Origin: CAYUVH01 sp964448135
GTDB taxonomy: Bacteria; Verrucomicrobiota; Verrucomicrobiia; Limisphaerales; UBA8199
Direction of reading: 5' to 3'
Length of the DNA: 64,000 bases
Assembly (NCBI GenBank): GCA_964448135.1
Contig: CAYUVH010000011.1
Span: forward strand, 1-64,000
Position 1 is the first letter of the stretch, and each line of letters begins with the position of its first letter. A model generated the notes under the pieces. The model saw nothing but the letters and a program-made list of their open reading frames with translations. It made no database searches and was not told the origin of the DNA. The position numbers were made by a program, and so were the translations under genes. Positions 17,122 through 25,999 of this stretch are shown piece after piece.

Positions 17122-18026
17122 CGTTGTTTCCTTTCACGATTTTTGAAAAACGAACGCAGTGCGGGTTCATAAGGCTGGCAGGCGTCAATGTGCAGCGCAT
17201 CGATCCCCTCCGCCGCCAGCGCCCGGCGAAGATTGTCCAACCGTTTCTGGGCCAGTTCGGCGAAACGCCGCCGCACGCTTTCATTGGCCGTGTCCAATTC
17301 GATCAACTCACCCGTCTCCGCATCCTCGAGCGCGAGTTGCCCCACATCGGGAACTTCCAACTCACGTGGATCGCGGATGTGCATCGCCACCACGTCATGA
17401 CGGCGGGAGACGAAGCGTAGCGCGCGCCGGACTTCGCCCAGCGACTGGTCCTGGTCCGGCAGTTCGAAGTCCGAGACCATAAACATGATCGCCCGGCGGG
17501 AGGTCACCTGATTGGCGAAATCCAGCGCGCGCACAATGTCCGTGCCCTGCGAGCTCGGCTCGAAGAACAGAATTTCCCGAATCACGCGCAACACATGCTG
17601 CCGGCCCTTTTTCGGCGGAATGTATTGTTCGATCTGGTCGCTGAAGAGCACCAGGCCAACCTTGTCGCTGTTCCGGATCGCGGAGAAAGCCAGCACGCTG
17701 GCCAGTTCACCAGCAAGCTGCCGCTTGCTCCCGGCGCCGGAGCCGAAATTCCCGGAGGCGCTGACGTCCACCATGAGCAGAATCGTCAGCTCGCGCTCTT
17801 CGGTAAACTTCTTGATGAACGGCCGGCCGGCGCGGGCCGTGACATTCCAGTCAATGGCCCTCACCTCGTCGCCCGGCACGTACTCGCGAACTTCGTCGAA
17901 ATCCATCCCCCGGCCCTTGAAGACCGAGTGATACTGACCGGCCAGCGAATCGTTCACCAATCGGTTGGTGCGGATTTCCACCTGGCGCACCTTGCTCAGG
18001 ATTTCTTTGGCGTATTCCGTGTTCAT
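17118..18026 (-). CDS. DUF58 domain protein (MoxR partner)
   Basis: 302 residues with the DUF58/VWA-like core. The family signature is GRGMDFDEVREYVPGDEVR followed by IDWNVTARAGRPFIKKFTEERE. A degenerate MIDAS-type motif, DVSASGNFG, begins the VWA-like fold, and FMVSDFELPDQD follows later. There is no membrane segment, so it is cytoplasmic. DUF58 proteins are obligate neighbours of MoxR ATPases and are thought to be their substrates or adaptors. It starts 34 bp downstream of moxR and overlaps the next gene by 4 bp. Confidence 0.9.
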   Translation of the reverse strand: MNTEYAKEILSKVRQVEIRTNRLVNDSLAGQYHSVFKGRGMDFDEVREYVPGDEVRAIDWNVTARAGRPFIKKFTEERELTILLMVDVSASGNFGSGAGSKRQLAGELASVLAFSAIRNSDKVGLVLFSDQIEQYIPPKKGRQHVLRVIREILFFEPSSQGTDIVRALDFANQVTSRRAIMFMVSDFELPDQDQSLGEVRRALRFVSRRHDVVAMHIRDPRELEVPDVGQLALEDAETGELIELDTANESVRRRFAELAQKRLDNLRRALAAEGIDALHIDACQPYEPALRSFFKNRERKQR

Positions 18027-18060
18027 GCGCTTTGTCTCCGGAAAGGACCGTGCATCCCGT

Positions 18061-19239
18061 TCAGGGCACGGGCAGGGTTTCGAGAACTTTCCCGATGATG
18101 TCGCCGGAAGTGATGTTCTCCGCTTCGGCTTCGTAGCTGACGGCCACGCGATGACGCAGCACGTCGAGCGCGAAAGTCTTGATGTCCTGCGGCGTGACGT
18201 AACCGCGGCCGTTCAGGAAAGCCCAGGCGCGGGCGGCCATCGTGAGCGCGATCGTCGCGCGCGGCGAAGCGCCGTAACGCACATACCCGTTCAGGTCGAT
18301 CCCGTATTGCTTCGGATCGCGCGTGGCCCAGACGATGTCCACGATGTAATCCTTGAGCTTGTCGTCCACGTAGATCGAGTTCACCACATGTCGCGCGTTG
18401 ATGATGTCCGCGCCCGATACTACCGGAGACACTTCCAGGTTCGGATCGCCCGTCGCCATGCTTTCGAGAATGGCTCGTTCTTCAATCCGCGATGGATAGT
18501 CCACAATCACCTTCAACATGAATCGGTCGGTCTGGGCCTCGGGCAGCGGATATGTGCCTTCCTGTTCGAGCGGGTTCTGCGTGGCCATTACGAGAAATGG
18601 CTGCGGAAGCTGATAGGTCTCGTCACCCAACGTCACCTGGCGCTCCTGCATCGCTTCGAGCAATGCGCTCTGGACCTTCGCCGGGGCGCGATTGATTTCG
18701 TCCGCGAGGATGAAATTGCTGAATACAGGGCCGTGCTTCGTATGGAAGCTGCCGTCGCGCGGGTTGTAAATCATCGTGCCGACGATATCGGCGGGGAGCA
18801 TGTCGGGGGTGAATTGGAGGCGGTGAAACTTGAGTTGGGTGGCGGCAGCCAGCGTTTTGAGCGAAAGCGTCTTGGCCAGGCCGGGCACGCCTTCGAGGAG
18901 AATGTGACCATTCGTCACGAGGCCAACCAGTAACCGATCCACGAGATGCTTCTGCCCCACGACCACGCGGGCGATCTCCTGCCGCAACGGGGCGACCCAC
19001 ATGTTGGTTTGGCGTACCGATTCGTTGATGGCCAGGATCCGCTCATTATGGCCGCCCGAGCGCGCGGCCGGGCTGATCGGCACCGGGCCTGGCGACGCGG
19101 ATGAGGCGAGCCCCGGCCGCCTTACCGGCGTGCCGCGATAGCGAAAATCTTCCAGTTCGTTTTCGGTGGCGGGGGCCGGGCCAGCGAAGGCGTGGCCGCC
19201 GTTCCCCGCTTTGTTCGTATTCCAGTTTTGTTCGTTCAT
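18061..19239 (-). CDS. moxR: MoxR-family AAA+ ATPase
   Basis: 392 residues from ATG 19239; an upstream extension to 19380 is arginine/serine-rich and not convincing. A low-complexity N-terminal region of about 65 residues precedes the AAA+ module. Walker A is GVPGLAKTLS, Walker B is FILADEINRAP, and MATQNPLEQEGTYPLPEAQ is the MoxR sensor and arginine-finger region. The C-terminal lid follows (ASPRATIALTMAARAWAF). MoxR ATPases act as chaperones that assemble or activate VWA-domain complexes, here presumably the BatA/BatB proteins encoded downstream. It is the first gene of the operon. The 237 bp between 19240 and 19476 hold no gene and probably the operon promoter. Confidence 0.92.
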   Translation of the reverse strand: MNEQNWNTNKAGNGGHAFAGPAPATENELEDFRYRGTPVRRPGLASSASPGPVPISPAARSGGHNERILAINESVRQTNMWVAPLRQEIARVVVGQKHLVDRLLVGLVTNGHILLEGVPGLAKTLSLKTLAAATQLKFHRLQFTPDMLPADIVGTMIYNPRDGSFHTKHGPVFSNFILADEINRAPAKVQSALLEAMQERQVTLGDETYQLPQPFLVMATQNPLEQEGTYPLPEAQTDRFMLKVIVDYPSRIEERAILESMATGDPNLEVSPVVSGADIINARHVVNSIYVDDKLKDYIVDIVWATRDPKQYGIDLNGYVRYGASPRATIALTMAARAWAFLNGRGYVTPQDIKTFALDVLRHRVAVSYEAEAENITSGDIIGKVLETLPVP

Positions 19240-19476
19240 ATGTTTTCGTTTACTGCGTTTCTCTTTCGACGGCCGTAACCGGCATCGTGACTTACTGATG
19301 GAATAGACCACACGGCGATTGCCGCTCCCTTTCGCGGAAATTACAGAAGTGAAAGGACTTGTAGGGAAGAATCCGGACAACGAAAATCGAAGGAAAACGA
19401 GGCTTAAAGGTATGGAGTCCCGGCCTTAACTGGTGGGGATCCGGAAAACGAAGCGTTGCAATTACTAGCGAATTCT

Positions 19477-20913
19477 CTACGAAACCGTGGGTGAATTGAA
19501 TTCCCGCGGCAGGCGGACCGTGAACTCCGAACCCTTATCAACTTCGCTCGACACCGTCACCTGCCCACCGTGTGCCTCAACGACGGCCTTGACCAAACTC
19601 AATCCCAAACCCAAGCCGCGTTGCGAGCGGCTTTTATCTCCGCGATACAACCGCTCCCAGATCCTCCCCTGCTCTTCCAGCGGAATACCGCTGCCCTGGT
19701 CACTGAATTTGGCGACCGCCCATTTGGCATCCGTGCCGAGCCGAATCGTGATGGTGCTGCCGGAAGGCGAATACTTGATCGCGTTATCCAGTAAATTAGC
19801 GAACACCTGGCGGATGCGCGTCCGATCCACGTTTGCATTCACCGTCGCCGATGACAACGCCTCGGCGGTCGTAATGCCGTCCACATTAAGAATGACCTGG
19901 ATTTTCTTTTCTTCGGTCACGTACTGATACAGCTCCACCACCTCACGGGCGATTTGAACGAGGTCAGCGGATTCGCGCGCCAGTTTCATCATGCCGGACT
20001 CCGCCTCCGTGATATCCATCAGTGTATTCAGCATCCGCAGCACGCGATCCGATTCTTCTATGCAATCGGCCAGCGCCTCGCTGGCTTTGGCCGGTTCCGT
20101 GCCGGGCTGCAATGCCACCTCGGCGGTCCCACGCAATCGGGTCAGCGGTGTGCGAAGATCATGCGCCACGTTGTCCAGCGATTCACGCATCGCGCGGATG
20201 AGGCTCTGGTTGCGATCGAGCAGCGTGTTGAACAGCCGCACCAATTCATCCAACTCATCATCGGACGCGCGCACCGGCACACGGGCATCGAGCTGGCCGG
20301 TGCGAATGATGGAACGTGCAGTCGTAACCAATTGACGCACCGGTTCCAGTGCGCGGCGCGCAAACAACATTCCGGCGATGAATCCAAATATCACGGTCGT
20401 GCTGCCGACCAGCAGAAAGCTCTTTCGAATTGGAATTAGAATCGCTTCGCGGCTGTCCGTCAGGCGGCCAATTTGCAGCACTGAGTCGCCCAGTTTTCCC
20501 CAAACGGCCACGAAATCCCGTTCCGGGTCCTGGGGAATGCGAAGAAAAGCTACGGGTTGATTTCCCAAGGGCGTTGGCACGTCGCGGACGGTCACCCAAT
20601 CAGCCGGGTATTTCCCGAAGAGGACCTCTTTGTCGCCATTGACGAGGCGCACGAACATCCGTCGGCGCACCTGTTCGGGCTGGCTTTCCCACCAGCGGTC
20701 CAGTCCGCCGCGAGGATCGCGGGCATACATCGCGGCGGCTTCCTTGAGCTGAGCCTCCAGCACCTCGCGGTCTTTCCTCCCGATGGCCACGGCGAGCACG
20801 TAGTACGCGAGCATGAGCATGGTGGCGCTGCTCACTGCAAAGATCAGCGCGTACCAGAGGCTCAGGCGGAGGCCGATGCTCCGCCGCCAGGAATCAAGCA
20901 GGGCGGAGAACAT
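19477..20913 (-). CDS. Two-component sensor histidine kinase
   Basis: 478 residues from ATG 20913 (a TTG two codons upstream is possible). Two membrane helices (LWYALIFAVSSATMLMLAYY and FLLVGSTTVIFGFIAGMLFA) flank a periplasmic sensor of about 130 residues. A HAMP domain (RRALEPVRQLVTTARSI) follows. The dimerisation domain carries the phospho-acceptor His in LDNVAHDLRTPLTRL. The ATPase has N box NLLDNAIKYSPSG, G1 DQGSGIPLEEQG and G2 GLGLGLSLVKAV. The architecture is that of CusS/heavy-metal-type kinases, but no metal ligands could be identified. It overlaps the response regulator gene by 20 bp. Confidence 0.92.
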   Translation of the reverse strand: MFSALLDSWRRSIGLRLSLWYALIFAVSSATMLMLAYYVLAVAIGRKDREVLEAQLKEAAAMYARDPRGGLDRWWESQPEQVRRRMFVRLVNGDKEVLFGKYPADWVTVRDVPTPLGNQPVAFLRIPQDPERDFVAVWGKLGDSVLQIGRLTDSREAILIPIRKSFLLVGSTTVIFGFIAGMLFARRALEPVRQLVTTARSIIRTGQLDARVPVRASDDELDELVRLFNTLLDRNQSLIRAMRESLDNVAHDLRTPLTRLRGTAEVALQPGTEPAKASEALADCIEESDRVLRMLNTLMDITEAESGMMKLARESADLVQIAREVVELYQYVTEEKKIQVILNVDGITTAEALSSATVNANVDRTRIRQVFANLLDNAIKYSPSGSTITIRLGTDAKWAVAKFSDQGSGIPLEEQGRIWERLYRGDKSRSQRGLGLGLSLVKAVVEAHGGQVTVSSEVDKGSEFTVRLPREFNSPTVS

Positions 20914-21562
20914 AGCCAACGCCGCGAATGGTGTGAATCATCGCCTTGCCTTCGTCCACTTTGTGCCGCAACCGGTGCACGAGCACGTCCACAACGTTTG
21001 TCTGCGGATCGAAGCTGTAATCAAAAATGTGCTCCAGGATCATCGTCTTTGTGACCGCGCGATTCGGATGCCGCATCAAATATTCCAGCAGCGCAAATTC
21101 CCTCGGCTGCAACTCGATGGATTTGCCCGCGCGCTGCACGGCGCGAGTGAGCAGATCCATTTGCAGATCGCCGACGGTTAGTTTCGTTGGCTCGGCCGTT
21201 TGGGTTGTGCGTCGGATGAGCGCCTGGATGCGGGCCAGCAGTTCGGAGAACGCGAACGGCTTAGTCAAATAATCATCCCCGCCGGCCTGCAGGCCCCGGA
21301 CGCGGTCATCCACCGTGGCTTTCGCGCTCAGGATCAACACCGGCGTGCGGCTGCCTTTGCCGCGAAGGGACTCCACAAGCTTGAGGCCGTCGAGCTTCGG
21401 CAACATCACGTCCACGACCACGGCATCGTAGGAAATGGTTTCGGCGCGGAAGAGGCCGTCCTCGCCGTCGGACGCGTGATCCACGGCGAAACCGCTTTGC
21501 TTCAGGCCGTTCACCACGAACGAGGCAATCTTTTTGTCGTCCTCAACCACCAGGATGCGCAT
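20894..21562 (-). CDS. OmpR-family response regulator
   Basis: 222 residues from ATG 21562, which gives the canonical start MRILVVEDDKKI. The receiver domain has the acidic pair ED, the phospho-acceptor Asp in VVVDVMLPKLDG, Thr/Ser in LILSAKA and Lys in YLTKPF. The C-terminal winged-helix DNA-binding domain (residues about 125-222) includes LQPREFALLEYLMRHPNRAV and NVVDVLVHRLRHKVD, ending VGYVLRPA. It is closest in layout to CusR/CopR regulators. Six TGTTACCG half-sites lie 56-147 bp upstream and are good candidates for its own binding sites. Confidence 0.93.
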   Translation of the reverse strand: MRILVVEDDKKIASFVVNGLKQSGFAVDHASDGEDGLFRAETISYDAVVVDVMLPKLDGLKLVESLRGKGSRTPVLILSAKATVDDRVRGLQAGGDDYLTKPFAFSELLARIQALIRRTTQTAEPTKLTVGDLQMDLLTRAVQRAGKSIELQPREFALLEYLMRHPNRAVTKTMILEHIFDYSFDPQTNVVDVLVHRLRHKVDEGKAMIHTIRGVGYVLRPA

Positions 21563-21617
21563 GGCGGGAGGATAGTGAGCCGGGGATATGTTTGCCAGAG
21601 GGATATGCCTGACGAAC

Positions 21618-21709
21618 CGGTAACAGCGGTAACACCGGTAACAACCCCTATAAACATTGCTCAAAATGCGCATCGGACCGGTAACAGGCACCGGTAACAA
21701 GCGGTAACA
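21618..21709 (-). promoter_or_regulatory. Six TGTTACCG half-sites upstream of the response regulator
   Basis: On the plus strand CGGTAACA occurs at 21618, 21627, 21636, 21679, 21692 and 21702, always in the same orientation. The first three have an exact 9-bp period; the others are 13 and 10 bp apart. The array lies between the divergent response-regulator and beta-CASP genes. OmpR-type regulators bind tandem direct repeats of about 7-8 bp, so autoregulation is a reasonable inference. Confidence 0.6.
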
Positions 21710-21822
21710 GGCGTCAAAGCTCCAGGCATGGGGGCTTAGTCCTTGCGTTTCGAGGCGACGGAGGTGAGCATGGCGGCCGATGAGCGTTCCGCGGCCTCTG
21801 CCTGTCGCCGCAGCCATTCATT

Positions 21823-23199
21823 ATGCTAGTTACGAATTTAAACCCGGATTCCAACGTTGGCGCCAGCTCGTGGTTCGTCGAGATGGAAGGCCACCGGCTG
21901 TTGCTGGATGCCGGCACCCACCCCGAGCGCGAAGGTCTCGACGGGCTGCCGCTGTTTGATTTGATCAAGGACCAGGAGGTGGAATCCATCGCCCTCTCCC
22001 ACTGCCATCATGATCATGTCGGTTCCCTGCCGGTGGCGACCCGGCATTTTCCGCAGGCGCAGGTGCTGATGACGGAATTGAGCTATTTCATCGCGCCCCG
22101 CGTGCTGCACAATTCGGTAAACGTGATGAAGCGCCAGCGCGACGAGCTGGGTATCCGGGAATACCCGCTTTTCACCCATGACGAAGTGGAGGACATCGAG
22201 GCGCGCTTTCAGGGTTTCAAATATAATCGCGAGGTGGAATGGGCCGCCTTCAAGAAGACGCGCGCCGGCTTCTTTTCCCCCACGCTCGAATTTTTCGACG
22301 CGGGCCATACGTTGGGCTCCTCCGGAATCCTGGTTCGCGGCAAGAAGGAAAGCCTGTTTTATACCGGCGATGTGTGTTTCCACGATCAGACGATTCTGCG
22401 GCGCGCCCGCTTTGAAGGTGTGCGGGCGGAGGTCCTCCTTATGGAAACGACGCGCGGAAATCGTCAAGTCCCACCCGGATTCAGCCGCGAAAAGGAAATT
22501 GAGCGTCTGACCCTGGACCTGCAACGCGTCCTCGCCCGGCGCGGTTCCGTGCTGATCCCGGCCTTCGCGCTGGGCCGCACCCAGGAGATTCTCGCGCTGC
22601 TGGCGCTTTTGATGAAGCGCGGCACACTCAAGCCGCAGCCGGTCTACATTGGCGGACTCGGGCGGGTTTTCAGCGAGATCTACGACCTCGAATCGCACCG
22701 CGCTCACCGGCAATACCCGACGCTTCAACTCCACGAGGCTTTAAATCTCCTCGTGATGGATCCGGGCCAGGTCACGCAAATGAAGCTGAGCCCCGGCCGG
22801 ATCTTTGTCATCACCGCCGGCATGATGAGCGAACACACCGCCGCCCACGACCTCGCCGTGCGGATGATGCCGGACGAACGGCACGGCATTTTCTTCGTCG
22901 GTTACTCGCATCCGGATACGCCGGGCGGGCGCTTGCGGGCCGCCAAAAAGGGCGAACCCTTCATCATGAGCGGGAGTGCCGGCCAGGTAAGCTACAACTG
23001 CGAAATCCAGGAGTACGACCTCACCGCGCACGCGAACCGCGACGACCTCCTCGATTTTGTCGGCCAGGTGGAACCCCGCGAAGTGCTGCTGACGCACGGC
23101 GATGCCGACGCCCGCAAATGGTTCGACGAGAACATTCGCGCGCGCTACCCGCGTGTCAAAGTCCACCAACCGAATTCAGGTCAGACCGTTTCGGTTTGA
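21823..23199 (+). CDS. Metallo-beta-lactamase/beta-CASP nuclease family protein
   Basis: 458 residues. The MBL fold shows the zinc-binding motif HCHHDHVG near residue 60, a later ligand region DAGHTLGSSG and FYTGDVCF. The beta-CASP insertion begins LMETTRGNR and carries IPAFALGRTQEIL. The C-terminus has FVGYSHPDTPGGRL and LTAHANRDDLLDF, with the final His ligand in LLTHGDADARKWF. This is the layout of bacterial CPSF73-like ribonucleases, which process or degrade RNA in the cytoplasm. The last 38 bp are repeated at 23775-23812. Confidence 0.88.
   Translation: MLVTNLNPDSNVGASSWFVEMEGHRLLLDAGTHPEREGLDGLPLFDLIKDQEVESIALSHCHHDHVGSLPVATRHFPQAQVLMTELSYFIAPRVLHNSVNVMKRQRDELGIREYPLFTHDEVEDIEARFQGFKYNREVEWAAFKKTRAGFFSPTLEFFDAGHTLGSSGILVRGKKESLFYTGDVCFHDQTILRRARFEGVRAEVLLMETTRGNRQVPPGFSREKEIERLTLDLQRVLARRGSVLIPAFALGRTQEILALLALLMKRGTLKPQPVYIGGLGRVFSEIYDLESHRAHRQYPTLQLHEALNLLVMDPGQVTQMKLSPGRIFVITAGMMSEHTAAHDLAVRMMPDERHGIFFVGYSHPDTPGGRLRAAKKGEPFIMSGSAGQVSYNCEIQEYDLTAHANRDDLLDFVGQVEPREVLLTHGDADARKWFDENIRARYPRVKVHQPNSGQTVSV
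23162..23199 (+). repeat. 38-bp direct repeat, left copy
   Basis: Encodes the last residues of the beta-CASP protein and its TGA stop. It matches 23775-23812 at 35 of 38 positions in the same orientation. The two copies are offset by 613 bp. Confidence 0.85.
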
Positions 23200-23348
23200 A
23201 GCTCCTGCTTCGCCGCGCGGGAGGGGAAAAGGCGTGGAGGCACAAAATGGGGGCAAAAAAATAGGAATCTGAGGCAGCCCGGGGGCAAAAGCGCGACAAA
23301 GACATCTTAAAAATGAGGAAGTCCTGGCAAGGTCCCGAACGCCCACAT

Positions 23349-23756
23349 TCATTCAACCCGGCTCGTGAACGTCCGGACGCTGTCCCACCCATTCGTCGTC
23401 TTGACAGCACTGTTTTCCCGCTGGCGCCCTACAATATCCCGACAAACACAAAAAACCGTATTGCTGTCTTCAATTTCCATTTTCTCCAACCACACTATCG
23501 ATAGACGAGTGGTACAGAGCATTCGCTTGATGGCGCGTATTTCCGGGGGACCAACGGGAGGTGAGTCGGCACTTTCAATGGGGATTCTTTTTACCCAAGC
23601 CCCTTGAGTTGTGGGTGTGGAGGCGAATGCAGGCGGGGGTGACGGAACGAACACATGGACCGGAACTTTCCTTAAGATGCCGCATGTTCTGAGGGTCAAC
23701 GTGCCAACCACGCAGAACATGCTGAGAGCGATTATTAGTTTTTTCGCCAAAACCAC
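23349..23756 (-). CDS. Hypothetical small exported protein
   Basis: A possible 135-residue protein with a GTG start and a hydrophobic N-terminus (KKLIIALSMFCVVGTLTL), then a proline-rich stretch. I recognise no family. It is the only candidate gene in the segment bounded by the 38-bp direct repeats, and the local composition is noticeably more AT-rich than its neighbours. It begins 12 bp after the stop of the radical SAM gene on the same strand. It could equally be a chance frame. The interval 23200-23348 holds nothing recognisable. Confidence 0.3.
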   Translation of the reverse strand: MVLAKKLIIALSMFCVVGTLTLRTCGILRKVPVHVFVPSPPPAFASTPTTQGAWVKRIPIESADSPPVGPPEIRAIKRMLCTTRLSIVWLEKMEIEDSNTVFCVCRDIVGRQRENSAVKTTNGWDSVRTFTSRVE

Positions 23757-23768
23757 CCCCGGAATTGT

Positions 23769-24941
23769 TTAGGATCCACCAACCGAATTCGGGTCAGAAC
23801 GTTTCGGTTTAACGGAACCACCTCCCGGCAAGCCCGGTTTGTTCCTTTTCCTGCCCGCTTCTGCATCAAATAGCTGAAGCTGGCTTCCTCCCGGCCGGCA
23901 AAACGAAGCGATCGAAAGTTCGGGGCCTTCCTCGCCGATGCCGGCCTTGCGCCGAGAGACCTCGAACAGCCGCCGGATTTCGTCGGCGAAGATCCCCTGC
24001 CCCTTCATGCGCGACCCGAAATTGGGATCGTTCAGTTTTCCGTCCCTCATCGCCCGCAGCCGGTTCAACACCTTTTCTTTGCGATCCGGAAAATGTTCCG
24101 TCAGCCACTGTTCGAACAACGGCGCGACGGCGTAGGGCAGTCGCAGCACCACGAAGCCGGCAAACTTCGCGCCAGCCTTTGCCGCCGCGGCCAGTATGGC
24201 CGGAATCTCCGGCTCATTGATGGCGGGTATGACCGGCGCGACCAGCACGCCAACCGGAATTCCGGCATCCGCCAGTTTCCTTATCGCCGCGAGCCGCGCC
24301 GCGGGCGGCGAAGTCCGTGGTTCCAGCACGCTGCGAAGCTTCGTGTCGAGGGAGGTGACGGAGATGAAAACTGCCGCGGCATTTCGTCTGGCCAGCGAGG
24401 CCAGCAGGTCCGCGTCCCGCGCCACCAGCGCGTTTTTGGTGACCATGACCACCGGATTTCCGAACTCCGCCAGCACCTCCAGGCAGCGGCGCGTCAACTG
24501 CAGCTTCCGCTCGATCGGCTGATATGGGTCCGTGACGCCGCTGAGCGCCAGCACCTTCGGTTGCCAGCGGGGAGAGGACAGCTCTTCACGTAACAATTCC
24601 GGCGCCCTTTCCTTCACCATGATCCGCGTCTCGAAATCCAAGCCGGCCGAAAATCCCAAATATTCATGCGTGGGACGGGCATAACAATAAATGCAGCCGT
24701 GCTCGCAGCCCCGATAAGGATTGATGCTCGCCTCAAAGCCCACGTCCGGGCTGTCGTTCTTCGTGATGATCGTCTGGCTGATGTCCCGCAAGAACTGCGT
24801 GCGGGGCAGCGGGCTCTCCTCGGGGTCCACCGTGTCATCCACCTCGAAGTGGAGATGCTCGAAGCGGTTGGTGGGATTACCGGAGGCTCCTCGATGCGGA
24901 TCCGGAGGACGCGCGTTCGTTTTGTTGGCGGCCTCAGCCAT
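23769..24941 (-). CDS. PA0069-family radical SAM protein
   Basis: 390 residues. The radical SAM cluster motif is NPYRGCEHGCIYCYARPTH (CxxxCxxC), followed by the AdoMet-binding TIM-barrel segments LALSGVTDPYQPIE and VMVTKNALVARD. This is the spore photoproduct lyase-like PA0069 family, whose substrate is unknown. The family core ends near GSQLQLF. Here a further 32 residues follow, and the last 15 (SVKPKRSDPNSVGGS) are encoded by the right copy of the 38-bp direct repeat, so the C-terminus has probably been rearranged. Its ATG overlaps the end of the GIY-YIG gene by 8 bp, indicating an operon. Confidence 0.88.
   Translation of the reverse strand: MAEAANKTNARPPDPHRGASGNPTNRFEHLHFEVDDTVDPEESPLPRTQFLRDISQTIITKNDSPDVGFEASINPYRGCEHGCIYCYARPTHEYLGFSAGLDFETRIMVKERAPELLREELSSPRWQPKVLALSGVTDPYQPIERKLQLTRRCLEVLAEFGNPVVMVTKNALVARDADLLASLARRNAAAVFISVTSLDTKLRSVLEPRTSPPAARLAAIRKLADAGIPVGVLVAPVIPAINEPEIPAILAAAAKAGAKFAGFVVLRLPYAVAPLFEQWLTEHFPDRKEKVLNRLRAMRDGKLNDPNFGSRMKGQGIFADEIRRLFEVSRRKAGIGEEGPELSIASFCRPGGSQLQLFDAEAGRKRNKPGLPGGGSVKPKRSDPNSVGGS
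23775..23812 (+). repeat. 38-bp direct repeat, right copy
   Basis: 35 of 38 bases match 23162-23199, the 3' end of the beta-CASP gene. Here the sequence lies inside the C-terminal coding region of the radical SAM gene, read on the opposite strand. Confidence 0.85.
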
Positions 24942-25710
24942 CGGTCACGCTCGCTTTCCCGAAGCGTGCCGAAACGCTGGTTATGGTTTCCAGGTCCTCC
25001 TCGCGAACGGCCACGTCCAGCGCATGGGTCTGCGCGGCAGTCCGTTCCCGGACCCAGGCGATCAATGGTTCGGGCTGCGCCGCAAACATGGCGTCCAAAA
25101 GCCCTTCCAATTCGCTCCACTGTTCGCCAGGCACTCCGCCGGGCAGGATCGCCGTGGCGCTCCGTTTTTGTCCCTTCAGCCACCCCTGCGGCAGGGAGGC
25201 CAGACCCCGCTCCGGTTGAAGCGCCGACCAAATCATCCGCGCCAGCGCCGCGTGCAACCCGAACAAGCTGCCGCCGTGCGGCCCCACATTTCGCCACTCC
25301 GCTTCCCTCGTGTCCCCGACTTTCATCCGCAGTCCGCCATCGCCGACGCGCCAGGCCAGAAAGCGTTGCGACACCGGCCACGTTCCGGCGCGGTTGAACT
25401 TCGGTCTGAGGCTCAATAGCAGTTCGGATTCGCGACTCAGCGCGGCGGATTCGTCGGCGCATTCCTGAAACTCGATCCGGGTGACCAGCCGCACCATGCG
25501 CAGATGCCGGCGGGGCATCCGGTCCGGATTCGCCACGCGATAGCTGGTCAACCGCCGCCGTAGATTCAATGCCTTGCCCACATACAGCACGGCATCAGCC
25601 GCGTCCCGCATCAGGTAAACGCCCGGCTTTTCCGGCGCGCGCCGGAAAAAGTCCTCTCCCAATTTCTCGACCAACGGCCGGGGATCGGGGAAAAGCAGGC
25701 ATTGCTTCAT
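24934..25710 (-). CDS. GIY-YIG nuclease domain protein (UvrC/Cho-like)
   Basis: 258 residues with a perfect AAGGAG ribosome site 7 nt before the ATG at 25710. The GIY-YIG domain occupies about residues 25-110: KPGVYLMRDAADAVLYVGKA contains the GIY and YIG equivalents, followed by NLRRRLTSY and a catalytic-type Glu in RESELLLSLRPKFN. This matches the N-terminal nuclease domain of UvrC or the Cho endonuclease. The remaining 140 residues are not recognised and lack UvrC's UVR and HhH domains. I infer a DNA-processing nuclease. It is translationally coupled to the radical SAM gene, hinting at a shared repair-related role. Confidence 0.8.
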   Translation of the reverse strand: MKQCLLFPDPRPLVEKLGEDFFRRAPEKPGVYLMRDAADAVLYVGKALNLRRRLTSYRVANPDRMPRRHLRMVRLVTRIEFQECADESAALSRESELLLSLRPKFNRAGTWPVSQRFLAWRVGDGGLRMKVGDTREAEWRNVGPHGGSLFGLHAALARMIWSALQPERGLASLPQGWLKGQKRSATAILPGGVPGEQWSELEGLLDAMFAAQPEPLIAWVRERTAAQTHALDVAVREEDLETITSVSARFGKASVTDG

Positions 25711-25884
25711 TGCACACTCCTTCTACCACGCAAAGAATGCGCGCGCAAACTGCGGCGCGCGCCCGTCCCGGGGGCAGTCACGTGCAAATGCGAAACAACG
25801 CCAGAATACTTGCATTTTCTGTCATCGGAACGCAGGGACTCCCAGAGTTCGCATCGCATTTCTGTGTTGCTATGGCCGGGGACC

Positions 25885-25904
25885 TGCCTTCGCCAAGGCT
25901 ACGG
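25885..25904. repeat. Short dispersed hairpin string
   Basis: TGCCTTCGCCAAGGCTACGG contains a small hairpin (GCCTTCGCCAAGGC type). Its reverse complement resembles the string at 3796-3816. It lies in the 289-bp gap between the GIY-YIG gene and the exonuclease/phosphatase gene, which otherwise shows nothing. Confidence 0.4.
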
Positions 25905-25999
25905 CAAGGCAGGCGGCCACGCTCCGAGCAGGAAGAAGCGGCCAGATTGCGTCACTTACGTCTTTGCAAGTGAACGCACTTCCGCTTCAATCGCGACGA

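Noticed and set aside
17965..18933. A 322-residue plus-strand frame opposite moxR
   Set aside because: Antisense shadow of a clear MoxR gene.
23200..23348. A gene immediately after the beta-CASP gene
   Set aside because: Only short frames with no ribosome site or recognisable sequence are present.
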